64,000 nucleotides of DNA from CAVSCR01 sp963726575 (GCA_963726575.1 CAVSCR010000007.1:620001-684000), one strand, 5' to 3'; positions 16,985 through 26,303 are shown, counted from the first letter of the stretch. The notes: generated from the letters alone by a model not told the origin. Numbers and translations are program-made.

Positions 16985-17017
16985 GGTACCCGCAAGCCCG
17001 TCGCAACGGAGGAACGC

Positions 17018-18454
17018 GTGAACGCCCTCGACCTGGCCCGCTGGCAGTTCGGGATCACCACCATCTACCACTTCTTCTTCGTCCCCATCACGATCGGCCT
17101 GATCTGGCTGGTCGCCGGCTTCCAGACCGCCTGGGTACGTACCGGCAAGGACGCGTACCTACGGGCGACGAAGTTCTGGGGCAAGTTGTTCCTGATCAAC
17201 TTCGCCATGGGTGTCGTCACCGGCATCGTGCAGGAGTTCCAGTTCGGCATGAACTGGAGCGAGTACTCGCGGTTCGTGGGTGACATCTTCGGTGCGCCGC
17301 TGGCCATGGAAGGTCTCATGGCGTTCTTCCTCGAGTCCACGTTCGTCGGCCTGTGGATCTTCGGGTGGGACCGCCTGCCCAAGAGGCTGCACCTTGCGAC
17401 CGTCTGGTTGGCGGCGTTCGGCACGACATTGAGTGCCTACTTCATCCTGGCCGCCAACGCATTCATGCAGCACCCCGTGGCGTACCGGATCCCGGCCGGC
17501 TACTCACCCGCACAGGCGCCGTCCACCGGCCAACGTGCGACGTTGACGAGCATCACCGACCTGCTGTTCCAGAAGACCGCGATCATCGCCTTCGGCCATA
17601 CGATCTCAGCGGCCCTGCTCACCGGTGCCGCGTTCATGTTGGGTATCTCGGTCTGGCACCTCGTGCACCAGCGGTTCGCGGACGTGATGAGGGCGTCGCT
17701 GAAGGTCAGCGGCTACACGGCCATCTGCGCCATGGTCGCTGTCGGGCTCAGCGGCCACCTCGACGCTCAGGTCATGACGCAGCAGCAACCGATGAAGATG
17801 GGTGCCGCCGAAGCTCTGTGGAACACCCAGTCCAATGCTGGGTTCAGCCTGTTCACGCTCGGCAGCCTGGACGGCACCCAAGAGGTGTTCTCGCTCCGGA
17901 TTGCCGGACTCACCTCGCTGCTCGCCACGAACTCGGTGAACGGGACGGTCGAGGGCATCAACGACGTCCAGGCGCGTGAGGTCGCGAAGTACGGACCAGG
18001 GAACTACAAGCCCAACATCCCGATCACGTACTGGTCGTTCCGGTTCATGATGGGGGGCGGGTTCGCCGTCGCACTGTTCGCGCTGCTGTCGCTGTGGCTG
18101 TTCCGGCGTGGACGAACCGTCACCAACAAGTGGTGGGGCCGCCTGGCGATCCTCATCATCTTCGCCCCCCTGTTCGCCAACACGTTCGGCTGGATCTTCA
18201 CCGAGATGGGTCGCCAGCCCTGGATCGTGTACGGGCTCCTTCTCGTGGCGAACGCGGCGTCCATCGCGGTCAGCGCCACCGAGGTGTGGATCTCGATGAT
18301 CGTGTTCACGCTGCTCTACGGAGTGCTGGCCGTCGTCGAGATCTGGCTCATGGCCAGGTTCGCCAAGGCCGGCCCACCCGAGATCACCTCGGCTGATGCC
18401 GACGGAGACTACGACCGCCGTGACACCGACCGACCACTGACGTTCGCGTACTAG
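17018..18454 (+). CDS. cydA: Cytochrome bd quinol oxidase subunit I
   Basis: This heme-bearing subunit of the high-affinity terminal oxidase reduces O2 to water using membrane quinol. His18 in IYHFFFVPITIG matches the heme b595/d region, the His in IAFGHTISAAL matches a heme b558 ligand, and the GRQPW motif follows the quinol-site helix. The 478-residue length implies the short Q-loop form. About nine membrane segments are visible. GTG 17018 follows ACGGAGGA. It is the first gene of cydABDC, and a possible DevR box lies about 90 bases upstream. Confidence 0.96.
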   Translation: MNALDLARWQFGITTIYHFFFVPITIGLIWLVAGFQTAWVRTGKDAYLRATKFWGKLFLINFAMGVVTGIVQEFQFGMNWSEYSRFVGDIFGAPLAMEGLMAFFLESTFVGLWIFGWDRLPKRLHLATVWLAAFGTTLSAYFILAANAFMQHPVAYRIPAGYSPAQAPSTGQRATLTSITDLLFQKTAIIAFGHTISAALLTGAAFMLGISVWHLVHQRFADVMRASLKVSGYTAICAMVAVGLSGHLDAQVMTQQQPMKMGAAEALWNTQSNAGFSLFTLGSLDGTQEVFSLRIAGLTSLLATNSVNGTVEGINDVQAREVAKYGPGNYKPNIPITYWSFRFMMGGGFAVALFALLSLWLFRRGRTVTNKWWGRLAILIIFAPLFANTFGWIFTEMGRQPWIVYGLLLVANAASIAVSATEVWISMIVFTLLYGVLAVVEIWLMARFAKAGPPEITSADADGDYDRRDTDRPLTFAY

Positions 18455-18463
18455 GAGACCCTG

Positions 18464-19489
18464 ATGACGCTCGCCGACTTCTGGTTCATCCTGATCGCGG
18501 TTCTGTGGATCGGCTACTTCTTCCTCGAAGGCTTCGACTTCGGCGTCGGGAACCTGCTGCCCGTACTGGGTCGAAGCGAGCTGGACCGACGCGTGATGAT
18601 CAACACGATCGGACCGGTCTGGGACGGGAACGAGGTGTGGCTGCTCGTCGCCGGAGGCGCGACGTTCGCCGCGTTCCCCAACTGGTACGCCACGTTGTTC
18701 AGCGGCTTCTACCTCGCCCTGCTGCTGATCCTCGCCGCGCTGATCCTGCGCGGCGTGGCGTTCGAGTACCGGGGAAAGGCGCTCACCGAAGCGGGGCGTG
18801 CCAGGTGGGATTGGGCGATCTTCGGTGGATCGGTCATTCCCTCCCTGCTGTGGGGGGTGGCGTTCGGCAACATCGTGCAGGGCGTGCCGATCGACGCCTC
18901 GGGGAACTACACCGGCAGCCTGTTCACGCTGCTGAACCCGTACGCGCTGCTGGCCGGCCTGGTCACCCTGACGCTGTTCACGACCCACGGCGCGGCCTAC
19001 CTGTCCCTGAAGACGCTGGGCGAGGTCCGAGATCGTGCGCACGCCCTCATGCCGAAGCTCGGCCTGGGGACGGCGGTGCTCGCGGTGGTCTTCCTCGGCT
19101 GGACGCTGGTCCGCGCCGGGGAGACCTGGCCCTGGATCACCGGCCTGCTCGCGGCCGTAGCCCTGCTGGCGGCACTGGGTGCCAACCGCCGGGGTCGTGA
19201 CGGCTGGGCGTTCGTGCTGATGGGCGTCACCATCTTGATGGCCGTCTCGACGTTGTTCATCGTGCTGTTCCCCGACGTGATGCCCAGCAGTACGAACGCG
19301 GCCTACAACCTCACCGTCGTCAACGCGTCGTCGACTCACTACACACTCAAGGTCATGACGATCGTCGCGCTGATCTTCACCCCGATCGTGCTGGCCTATC
19401 AGGCGTGGACGTTCTGGGTGTTCCGGCGTCGCCTGTCGACGCAGGACCTGCCCGCCCCCGCTGCGCTGGCGGCTGCTGAGCAGGTCTGA
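18464..19489 (+). CDS. cydB: Cytochrome bd quinol oxidase subunit II
   Basis: This membrane partner of CydA has the conserved N-terminal signature LWIGYFFLEGFDFGVG and the following GPVWDGNEVWLLVAGG. About eight transmembrane helices are visible over 341 residues. It starts 9 bases after the cydA stop with an AGGAG-like site, consistent with a coupled operon. The C-terminus ends in an Ala/Pro-rich cytoplasmic tail. Together with CydA it makes the complete oxidase core. Confidence 0.96.
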   Translation: MTLADFWFILIAVLWIGYFFLEGFDFGVGNLLPVLGRSELDRRVMINTIGPVWDGNEVWLLVAGGATFAAFPNWYATLFSGFYLALLLILAALILRGVAFEYRGKALTEAGRARWDWAIFGGSVIPSLLWGVAFGNIVQGVPIDASGNYTGSLFTLLNPYALLAGLVTLTLFTTHGAAYLSLKTLGEVRDRAHALMPKLGLGTAVLAVVFLGWTLVRAGETWPWITGLLAAVALLAALGANRRGRDGWAFVLMGVTILMAVSTLFIVLFPDVMPSSTNAAYNLTVVNASSTHYTLKVMTIVALIFTPIVLAYQAWTFWVFRRRLSTQDLPAPAALAAAEQV

Positions 19490-19533
19490 AGGGCAGCAGA
19501 CCCCGCTGACCTGCTCGGCCTGCACTCCGCCGC

Positions 19534-21228
19534 ATGATGGACGCCGTGCGCCCCGTGGACCCTCGCCTGTTCGGACAGGCTGCATCGGCGCGGGTGCCGC
19601 TGCTGCTGACGGTCGGGTGCGGAGTCACCACGGCTGTCTTGATCGTGGCCCAGGCTTGGTTGCTGTCCCGGGCGGTCGTCGACGTGTTCCAGCACGGCGA
19701 CTCCGTCGCGCAGGTGCGTCCGTTGGCCCTGGGCGCACTCGTCGTGTTCCTGGCCCGATCGCTCACCGCTTGGGCGCAAGACGTGGCGGCGCAGCGGGCG
19801 GGGGCGGAGGTGAAGGCGCAGCTGCGTGAGGAGCTGGTCGAGCAGGCAACGGCGCTGGGCCCGGTGTGGTTGACCGGGCAACGGCGCGGCGAGCTGACGG
19901 TGCTCGTCACGCGCGGGCTGGATGCGCTGGACGACTACTTCGGTAAGTACCTGCCCCAGTTGGTGCTGGCCGCCGTCGTTCCCCTGGCCGTGGTGGTCGT
20001 GGTTGCCAGCCAAGACCTCGGCTCGGCCGTGATCATCCTGGTCACCCTTCCCCTCATCCCGTTGTTCATGGTGCTGATCGGTTGGACCACGCAGCGGCAG
20101 CAGGACCGGCAGTGGGCCGCACTCGAACTGCTGTCGGGCTACTTCCTCGATCTGGTGGCCGGCCTGCCGACCTTGACGGTGTTCGGGCGGGCACAGGCTC
20201 AGGCGCAGAACTTGCGCCAGGTCACCGCCGAGTACCGACGCCGCACCATGTCGGTACTGCGGGTGACGTTCCTGTCGTCGTTCGCACTCGAGCTCCTGGC
20301 CACGATCTCGGTGGCTCTGGTCGCCGTGTTCATCGGGGTTCGTCTTGTCGCCGGCGAGCTGACGCTGGCAACCGGTCTGTTCGTCCTCATCATCACGCCA
20401 GAGGCCTACCTGCCGCTGCGTCAGGTGGGGCTGCACTTCCACGCGAGCCAGGAGGGGATCTCTGCGGCGCAGCGTGCGTTCTCGATCCTCGACGAGCCGC
20501 GACCCGCCGATGGCGCCGAAGTCGACGTGCCACCACTGTCGCGCACGACCATCAGGTTCACCCAGGTGACCGCACGCTATCCCGCGCGAGACGTCGACGC
20601 GTTGCGCGACTTCTCACTCGACATCGCCCCGGGTGAGACGGTGGCCCTGGTTGGCCCGAGTGGTGCCGGCAAGTCCACGCTGCTGCAGCTCCTGCTGCGC
20701 GTGCTCGATCCCGACAGCGGACGCATCGAGCTCGTGGGCGACGGGCACACCATCGCCTTGTCCGACCTGTTTGCCGCGCGCTGGCACGACGCGATCGCCT
20801 ACGTGCCGCAGGCGCCGGCGTTCATCGCTGACAGCATCGCGGCCAACGTGAGGCTGGTGGCGCCGACGGCGTCGCAGGACCAGGTGCAACATGCACTGGA
20901 GCAGGCGGGGGCGTGGGACTTCGTGTCGGCGCTGCCCGACGGCCCGGGATTCCGGCTCGCCGACCGTGGCGCCGGCCTCTCGGCCGGACAACGCCAGCGG
21001 ATCGCTTTGGCGAGAGCGTTCGTGCGCGACCCCTCGTTGGTCGTCCTCGATGAACCGACGGCCGCTCTGGACGCCGAGTCCGAGCAGGAGGTGGTGGCTG
21101 CGGTTCGACGCTTGGCCGTCGGACGCACCGTCGTGCTCGTGGCGCACCGTCCGGCGTTGGCAGCTCTCGCGGACCGCGTCGTTCGTCTGGACCCGGTCAC
21201 CGCGGTCGAGGCGGTGGTGTCGGCGTGA
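19534..21228 (+). CDS. cydD: Heterodimeric ABC exporter subunit CydD
   Basis: This half of the CydDC ABC exporter is needed to assemble cytochrome bd and, in model organisms, exports cysteine/glutathione or moves heme. An N-terminal six-helix membrane domain (to about residue 310) is followed by the nucleotide-binding domain with Walker A GPSGAGKST, signature LSAGQRQRIALARAF, and Walker B LVVLDEPTAALD. Two ATG codons lie in tandem at 19534 and the second may be used. It is 44 bases after cydB and overlaps cydC by 4 bases. Confidence 0.93.
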   Translation: MMDAVRPVDPRLFGQAASARVPLLLTVGCGVTTAVLIVAQAWLLSRAVVDVFQHGDSVAQVRPLALGALVVFLARSLTAWAQDVAAQRAGAEVKAQLREELVEQATALGPVWLTGQRRGELTVLVTRGLDALDDYFGKYLPQLVLAAVVPLAVVVVVASQDLGSAVIILVTLPLIPLFMVLIGWTTQRQQDRQWAALELLSGYFLDLVAGLPTLTVFGRAQAQAQNLRQVTAEYRRRTMSVLRVTFLSSFALELLATISVALVAVFIGVRLVAGELTLATGLFVLIITPEAYLPLRQVGLHFHASQEGISAAQRAFSILDEPRPADGAEVDVPPLSRTTIRFTQVTARYPARDVDALRDFSLDIAPGETVALVGPSGAGKSTLLQLLLRVLDPDSGRIELVGDGHTIALSDLFAARWHDAIAYVPQAPAFIADSIAANVRLVAPTASQDQVQHALEQAGAWDFVSALPDGPGFRLADRGAGLSAGQRQRIALARAFVRDPSLVVLDEPTAALDAESEQEVVAAVRRLAVGRTVVLVAHRPALAALADRVVRLDPVTAVEAVVSA

Positions 21229-22985
21229 CACCGTTGGTTCGCCTCGTCAAGATTGCGCGTCCGGTGTGGGGTCGTCTCGGGCTGGCAGTGCTGCTGGGCA
21301 CCTTCGCGGCGCTGGCCGCGATCGGGCTCATGGCGACGTCGGGGTACCTGATCTCGCGGGCGTCACAGCAGCCGCCGATCCTCACCTTGACCACGGTCAT
21401 CGTGCTGGTGCGCTTCTTCGGCATCAGCCGCGGCGTCTTCCGCTACCTGGAGCGACTCGTCGGGCATGACGCCGCCCTTCGCGTGCTGGCCGACCTACGG
21501 GTCGACGTGTATCGCGGACTCGCCGCCCAGTCGCCGACCGGGCTGGCCGCGTTCCGCAGCGGTGACCTGTTGGCTCGGCTCGTCGGCGACGTCGACGTGT
21601 TGCAGGAGATGTACCTGCGGGTGATCCCACCGTTCGGGGTCGCGACTGTTGTCGCCGTGCTCGTGGTGGCGGGCGAGACCTGGTTGGTGCCGGCCGCGGG
21701 CGTGGTCACCGCCGTCGGCTTCGCGCTTGCCGTGGTGGTCGTTCCGTGGCTGAGCGTCCGGGTGAGCCAACGGGCCGAGCAGCGCCTGACCTCGGTCCGT
21801 GGCGAGCTGAGCGCGCAGCTCGTCGAGCTCTTGCACACCGCACCCGAGCTCGTGGTGGCCGGTACCGATGCGCTCGGCCGGGAGCGCGTCACCCGGGTCG
21901 ACGACCGGTTGCGCGTCACGGAGCGCCGGGTTGCCGCCGGCTCTGGTGTCGGGGCCGCCCTCGGGTTGACGGTCACCGGCGTGACCGTGGTGGCCTGCTT
22001 GCTGTTGGGATCGGCGGCCGTGGCGTCTGGTCAGCTGGACGGTGTGTGGCTGGCCGTGGTGGTGCTCATGCCGCTGGCGGCTTTCGAGCTGGCCGTGCCG
22101 CTTCCCGTGGCGGCTGCACAGGCGGTGCGGGTGCGATCGGCCGCCGATCGGGTCTTCGGCATCGTCGACGCCGCCCCGCCAGTGGCTCCCCCGGTCTCCC
22201 CGCTCCCCGTCGCTTCGCCACCGCATCGACTCGAGCTGGCGGGCGTCGCGGCACGTTGGCCGGGTCAGACCGACGACGCGGTCACGGGGATCGACCTGGT
22301 CCTCGCGCCGGGTTGCGCGGTGGCGCTGGTCGGCCCGAGCGGTTGCGGCAAGACGACGATCGCGAATGTCGCGCTGCGCTTTCTCGACCCCACCAAAGGT
22401 TCGGCATGCCTGGACGGCGTCGACCTGCGCCAGCTGGAGCCCGACGGGCTGCGTCGCGTCGTCGGGCTGCTCGGACAGGACGCCCACATCTTCGACACCA
22501 CGCTGCGCGAGAACGTGCACCTGGCGCGCCGGGATGCGTCCGAGGATGAGCTGCGGGATGCCCTGCGTGACGCGAGGCTGCTGACCTGGATCGAGACGCT
22601 GCCCGACGGCCTCGACACCCGGGTCGGCGAACACGGCGCACAGCTGTCCGGTGGACAACGGCAACGTCTTGCCCTGGCCCGTGTGCTGCTCCGCGACTTC
22701 CCGATCGTGATCCTCGACGAGCCGACCGAGCATCTCGACGTGGACACCGCGGACGAGCTGCTGGCCGACCTGCTCGACGCGACGCGTGGCCGTTCTACCC
22801 TGCTGATCAGCCACCGGCTCCGCGGCCTGTCCGACGTCGACGAGGTAGTGGTCGTCGACCACGGCCATGTCGTGGAGCGTGGCAGCCATGCCGACCTGGC
22901 GGCCCTGGGCGGCTGGTACGCGCGTGCGTGGCAGGCCGAGGTCGACGCGGCGCAGCTGCTCGCGACGGTGCCGGGGCGGGCATAG
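21225..22985 (+). CDS. cydC: Heterodimeric ABC exporter subunit CydC
   Basis: This is the partner of CydD. The N-terminal membrane domain contains ATSGYLISRASQQPP and SRGVFRYLERLVGHDA, blocks typical of CydC. The nucleotide-binding domain has Walker A GPSGCGKTT, signature LSGGQRQRLALARVL, and Walker B IVILDEPTEHLD. In Walker B the usual Ala before Leu-Asp is His, as often in CydC. GTG 21225 overlaps the cydD stop. A membrane-sensor kinase gene follows after 7 bases, so the transcript may continue into it. Confidence 0.93.
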   Translation: MTPLVRLVKIARPVWGRLGLAVLLGTFAALAAIGLMATSGYLISRASQQPPILTLTTVIVLVRFFGISRGVFRYLERLVGHDAALRVLADLRVDVYRGLAAQSPTGLAAFRSGDLLARLVGDVDVLQEMYLRVIPPFGVATVVAVLVVAGETWLVPAAGVVTAVGFALAVVVVPWLSVRVSQRAEQRLTSVRGELSAQLVELLHTAPELVVAGTDALGRERVTRVDDRLRVTERRVAAGSGVGAALGLTVTGVTVVACLLLGSAAVASGQLDGVWLAVVVLMPLAAFELAVPLPVAAAQAVRVRSAADRVFGIVDAAPPVAPPVSPLPVASPPHRLELAGVAARWPGQTDDAVTGIDLVLAPGCAVALVGPSGCGKTTIANVALRFLDPTKGSACLDGVDLRQLEPDGLRRVVGLLGQDAHIFDTTLRENVHLARRDASEDELRDALRDARLLTWIETLPDGLDTRVGEHGAQLSGGQRQRLALARVLLRDFPIVILDEPTEHLDVDTADELLADLLDATRGRSTLLISHRLRGLSDVDEVVVVDHGHVVERGSHADLAALGGWYARAWQAEVDAAQLLATVPGRA

Positions 22986-22992
22986 TGGTCTG

Positions 22993-24612
22993 GTGATCGA
23001 GCAGCCCGAGACTTCCGACGTCTCGTCCCTCGACCTCGCCTCGTTGCTGGGCGAGGTGGTGGAACGACTGGAGGACATGCGCGGGGCGAGCTCGCACCTG
23101 CAGCGGCTGCTCGAGGCAGTGGTTGCTGTCGCGGCCGGCCTGGAGCTGCAGCACACGCTGCACCGGATCGTGCAGGTCGCGGCTGACCTCGTCGAGGCTC
23201 GCTACGGCGCGTTGGGCGTCGTCTTCGGAGCCGGTGGCCTCTCCGAGTTCGTCACGGTGGGGCTCGACGACGAGGACGTGGCCGCTCTGGGTCAGCCACC
23301 GGTCGGGCGAGGCATCCTCGGCGTGCTGATCGACGACCCGACGCCGCTTCGGCTCGACGACGTCATGACCCATCCGTTGGCGGTCGGTTTCCCGGCGAAC
23401 CACCCCGCGATGCACACGTTCCTGGGCGTACCGATCCGGGTGCGGGGTGAGGTGTTCGGCAACCTGTACCTCACCGAGAAGCTGGACGGGTCGCGCTTCA
23501 CCGAGGTCGACGAGCAGGTGGTGGTCGCCCTCGCCGCGGCCGCGGGCGTGGCGATCGAGAACGCGCGGCTGTACGCGCAGGCGCAGACCCGTGCGGTGTG
23601 GCTGCGGGCGTCGTCGGAGATCGCCACGAGCGTCCTGCGCGGCGACAGCACCGACGCCGTGCTCACCCTGATCGCGTCGAGGTCCCGAGAGGCGGCCCGT
23701 GCGAGTCTGTCGGCGATCGCACTCCCAGCCGGACGTGACCAGGTGCTGCGCTTCGCGCACGCGTCAGGGGTGGACGCCGACGCATTGCTCGGTCGCACCA
23801 CTGACGACGTTCCCAGCGACGCCGGACCGACGATGGTCGTGCCCATGGTCACCGGCACGGAGACGCGCGGCATGCTCCTTCTCGCGAACCAACCCGACAT
23901 GCCGGAGTTCACCGCCGACGAACGCGCCATGGCCCAGGCGTTCGCCGACCAAGCTGCGTTGGCGCTGACCCTGGCCGAGGCGCAGCAAGAGCACGAACGC
24001 CTGGCCATCCTCGAGGACCGGGACCGGATCGGACGAGACCTGCACGACCTGGTCATCCAACGGCTGTTCGCCACCGGGATGATGCTCGAAGGAGCCCGTC
24101 GCCTCGTCGACGAGCCGAACGTGGCAGGACGGCTCGACCGCGCGGTCCAGGAGCTCGACGCCACCATCCTCGAGGTGCGCTCGACCATCTTCGCGCTGCA
24201 CGAGAGCGGGGCCGACGAGCCGACCGGCCTGCGGGGTCGGCTGTTGCGTGAGGTCGGCGCGGCGTCGCATGGCCTTGGCTTCGAGCCCACGTGCCGCTTC
24301 GACGGGTTGGTCGACTCCCTCGTGCCGGCGGAGACGGCCGAACAGCTGATTGCTGCCGTACGCGAAGCGTTGTCGAACGTCTCGCGGCATGCCAAGGCTC
24401 ACTGGGCGCGGGTTTCCGTGTCGGTGGATGACCGCGACGTCGTCCTCATCGTGACCGATGACGGCGTCGGGTTGTCCAAGGAAGGGCTGCGACGCAGCGG
24501 GCTGGCGAACCTGCAGCGTCGCGCCGAGGATCTAGGCGGCTCGTTCCGGCTCGAGCCCGTCGAGGACGACGGTTCGGGGACTCGACTGGTGTGGCGGGTG
24601 CCGGTGCGCTGA
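22993..24612 (+). CDS. devS: GAF-domain sensor histidine kinase, DevS/DosT-like
   Basis: This soluble kinase has two GAF domains (about residues 45-195 and 210-330), a HisKA_3 dimer domain with phospho-accepting His351 in GRDLHDLVIQRLF, and a HATPase domain with the DDGVGL and LANLQRRAEDLGG motifs. The first GAF domain holds the NHPAMHTFLGVPIRV stretch, equivalent to the heme-pocket region of mycobacterial DevS, whose proximal His binds heme to sense O2, NO and CO. GTG 22993 is the start nearest cydC (7-base gap) that gives a family-like N-terminus. Its convergent neighbour encodes a DevR-like regulator. Heme binding is inferred from the motif. Confidence 0.85.
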   Translation: MIEQPETSDVSSLDLASLLGEVVERLEDMRGASSHLQRLLEAVVAVAAGLELQHTLHRIVQVAADLVEARYGALGVVFGAGGLSEFVTVGLDDEDVAALGQPPVGRGILGVLIDDPTPLRLDDVMTHPLAVGFPANHPAMHTFLGVPIRVRGEVFGNLYLTEKLDGSRFTEVDEQVVVALAAAAGVAIENARLYAQAQTRAVWLRASSEIATSVLRGDSTDAVLTLIASRSREAARASLSAIALPAGRDQVLRFAHASGVDADALLGRTTDDVPSDAGPTMVVPMVTGTETRGMLLLANQPDMPEFTADERAMAQAFADQAALALTLAEAQQEHERLAILEDRDRIGRDLHDLVIQRLFATGMMLEGARRLVDEPNVAGRLDRAVQELDATILEVRSTIFALHESGADEPTGLRGRLLREVGAASHGLGFEPTCRFDGLVDSLVPAETAEQLIAAVREALSNVSRHAKAHWARVSVSVDDRDVVLIVTDDGVGLSKEGLRRSGLANLQRRAEDLGGSFRLEPVEDDGSGTRLVWRVPVR

Positions 24613-24616
24613 CGTC

Positions 24617-25282
24617 CTACTTCTCGGGATGTTCCCCGAGGCGTGCGATGTAGGCGGCCGCCTGGGTACGCCGCTCCATGCCAAGCTTGGCCAGCAGCGA
24701 CGACACGTAGTTCTTCACCGTCTTCTCGGCGAGGTGCATCTGCTCACCGATCTGTCGATTGGTGAGCCCCTCGCCGATGTACTCCAGGATCCGCCGCTCC
24801 TGGTCGGTCAGGCCGGCCAGCCGGGTGTCCTTCGGTTCTCCATTGCGCAGCCGTTCGAGGACACGCGCAGTTGCCTGCGGGTCGAGCAGGGACTTGCCGG
24901 ACGCCACCTCGCGGATGGCCGTGACCAGGTCGCTGCCGCGGATGTCCTTCAGGACGTAGCCGGCCGCCCCCGCCATGATCGCGTCGAACAGGGCCTCGTC
25001 GTCGGCGTAGGAGGTGAGCATCAGGCAGCGCACCTCCGGCAGTGCCGAGCGCACGTCGCGACAGACCTCCACGCCGCTGCCGTCGGGCAGTCGCACGTCG
25101 AGCACGGCGACGTCGGGCCGCACGGCCGGGATGCGGGCCAACGCCTGAGCCGCCGTACTGGCCTCACCGACGACGTCGAGATCGTCTTCGACGGTGAGCA
25201 GCTCGTGCAGCCCGCGGCGGACGACCTCGTGGTCGTCGAGCAGGAACACCCGGATCACCGTGGGCGCGTCGAGGTCGGTCAC
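24617..25282 (-). CDS. devR: NarL/LuxR-type response regulator, DevR/DosR-like
   Basis: The receiver domain (residues about 9-125) has acidic residues in LLDDHEV, phospho-accepting D62 in AVLDVRLPDG and a conserved Lys in YVLKDI. The C-terminal LuxR-type helix-turn-helix contains LTNRQIGEQM and AEKTVKNYVSSLLAKLGMERRTQAA. This is nearly identical to mycobacterial DosR through its recognition helix, including the two Lys and the Asn that touch DNA. GTG 25282 removes a 17-residue extension. It is convergent with the devS-like gene (4-base gap), so the two are paired but not co-transcribed. In mycobacteria DosR turns on dormancy genes under low oxygen or NO. Confidence 0.9.
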   Translation of the reverse strand: MTDLDAPTVIRVFLLDDHEVVRRGLHELLTVEDDLDVVGEASTAAQALARIPAVRPDVAVLDVRLPDGSGVEVCRDVRSALPEVRCLMLTSYADDEALFDAIMAGAAGYVLKDIRGSDLVTAIREVASGKSLLDPQATARVLERLRNGEPKDTRLAGLTDQERRILEYIGEGLTNRQIGEQMHLAEKTVKNYVSSLLAKLGMERRTQAAAYIARLGEHPEK

Positions 25283-25468
25283 GGGGCCATTCTGCCCGGC
25301 GGGCAGCCATCCGGCCTGCCCAGGCACGCTCACCCGACCGGCTCGAAATCGGGTGCCACCCTCAAGGTCCGTGGGGAGGGCGGTCGATTACTATGCGTAG
25401 TGGTCCGCTCACGCAGCGGAGCAGGCGCCCAGGGGTGGGGTCGCCCGAGCGAGAGGAGGCACCGGCCC

Positions 25469-26158
25469 ATGGTTGGCTGGCCCGCCTCGCTGGCGGCCCT
25501 GAAGACCGCCTCCGTCGTCACCCTGGCCGCAGCAACGGTCACGGCGGGTGTGGTCACGCTGGGCGTCGTCGCCGAGCACTCCCTGCGCGGACCTCAGGTC
25601 CTCGGACCCAGTCAGGGCTCTTCTGGTCCGTGGCCCAGTGCGACCGTCGTCGTGCCCTCCGGAAGCGACTCGAGCTCGTCCTCGAAGGCACCGCGTCCCC
25701 ACCGCGGCTCGGCCTCGCCGGCTGGAGCTCTGGGTGGCGCGCCGCAGCCGTCCACCACGCCGCCGACGCACGGGCCGTCGCCCAGCGACACCGGCCCTCC
25801 CTCGTCCAAGCCGAGCCACTCACCAAGCCCGACGCCCACCCCGACGCAGACGCCCACGCCGACCCCCAGCCCCAGCGACACCGCAGACAACGACGGGGAT
25901 GGGGACGGGAACGGCAACGGCGGCGGCAATGGAGGCGGCGGCGGAGGTCATGGGCACGGGGGTCATGGGCACGGGAGTCAGGGGCACGGGAGTCAGGGGC
26001 ACGGGGGTCAGGGGCACGGGAGTCAGGGGCACGGGGGTCAGGGGCACGGGGGTCAGGGGCATGGGCACGGTGGACATGAGCATGGTGGTGGATGGGGGCA
26101 TGGGCACGGGCATGGGCACGGTGGGGGGCAGGGTGGCGGACCCGGATGGGGACACTGA
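25469..26158 (+). CDS. Membrane-anchored Gly/His-rich repeat protein
   Basis: I cannot assign a family. The 229-residue product has a short N-terminus, one hydrophobic segment (residues about 10-35), a Ser/Pro/Thr-rich spacer (to about 140), an Asp/Gly/Asn linker, and a terminal region of some 85 residues made almost only of Gly and His with a few Gln and Ser. The region includes eight pentapeptide units of the form [G/S][H/Q]GHG. ATG 25469 follows GAGAGGAGG. The layout suggests a protein anchored in the membrane with an extended external, metal-binding (Ni, Zn or Cu) or polyhistidine tail. It is divergent from devR, so the 186-base spacer may carry shared control. Confidence 0.7.
   Translation: MVGWPASLAALKTASVVTLAAATVTAGVVTLGVVAEHSLRGPQVLGPSQGSSGPWPSATVVVPSGSDSSSSSKAPRPHRGSASPAGALGGAPQPSTTPPTHGPSPSDTGPPSSKPSHSPSPTPTPTQTPTPTPSPSDTADNDGDGDGNGNGGGNGGGGGGHGHGGHGHGSQGHGSQGHGGQGHGSQGHGGQGHGGQGHGHGGHEHGGGWGHGHGHGHGGGQGGGPGWGH
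25946..26065 (+). repeat. Eight tandem 15-bp units encoding [G/S][H/Q]GHG
   Basis: Units start at 25946 and every 15 bases to 26051. They follow the pattern RGTCAKGGGCACGGG (R = A/G, K = T/G), and the last has ATGGG. The first two encode GHGHG, and the rest SQGHG or GQGHG. The units are nearly identical at DNA level, so copy number is likely to vary between strains. A less regular GGGCATGG-type stretch continues to about 26130. Confidence 0.92.
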
Positions 26159-26173
26159 CCGGTCGCTGAGTCG

Positions 26174-26190
26174 CGGCGGTACTTCCGCCG
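26174..26190 (+). terminator. Candidate hairpin terminator after the Gly/His-rich gene
   Basis: CGGCGG and CCGCCG pair exactly around TACTT, 15 bases after the stop. It lacks a T-run, as most actinobacterial terminators do. The 145-base gap to the next gene supports a transcript boundary here. Confidence 0.45.
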
Positions 26191-26303
26191 TCGGCGTCAC
26201 TGGCCCACCATGGGTCCTACCGTCCCTGTCGACCTACCCCGGCGACCGCGGGCGGATCGCATCGCGAAGGGCCCGGCGATCCCGCGGCCGGAGGGAGGCG
26301 TAG

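Noticed and set aside
16865..17017. Rex operator (TTGTGAA-type) upstream of cydA
   Set aside because: No TTGTGA...TCACAA-like dyad is present in the spacer.
17606..19585. 659-codon minus-strand frame opposite cydAB
   Set aside because: It is rich in Arg, Glu, Gln, His and Pro with no domain, and is antisense to the highly conserved cydA and cydB.
25946..26130. CRISPR array
   Set aside because: The repeats are 15-bp, head-to-tail without spacers and in frame inside a coding sequence.
26212..26225. GGGTCC-TACC-GTCCC as a DevR box before pdhA
   Set aside because: The half-sites are not in the required inverted arrangement and the match to the consensus is poor.
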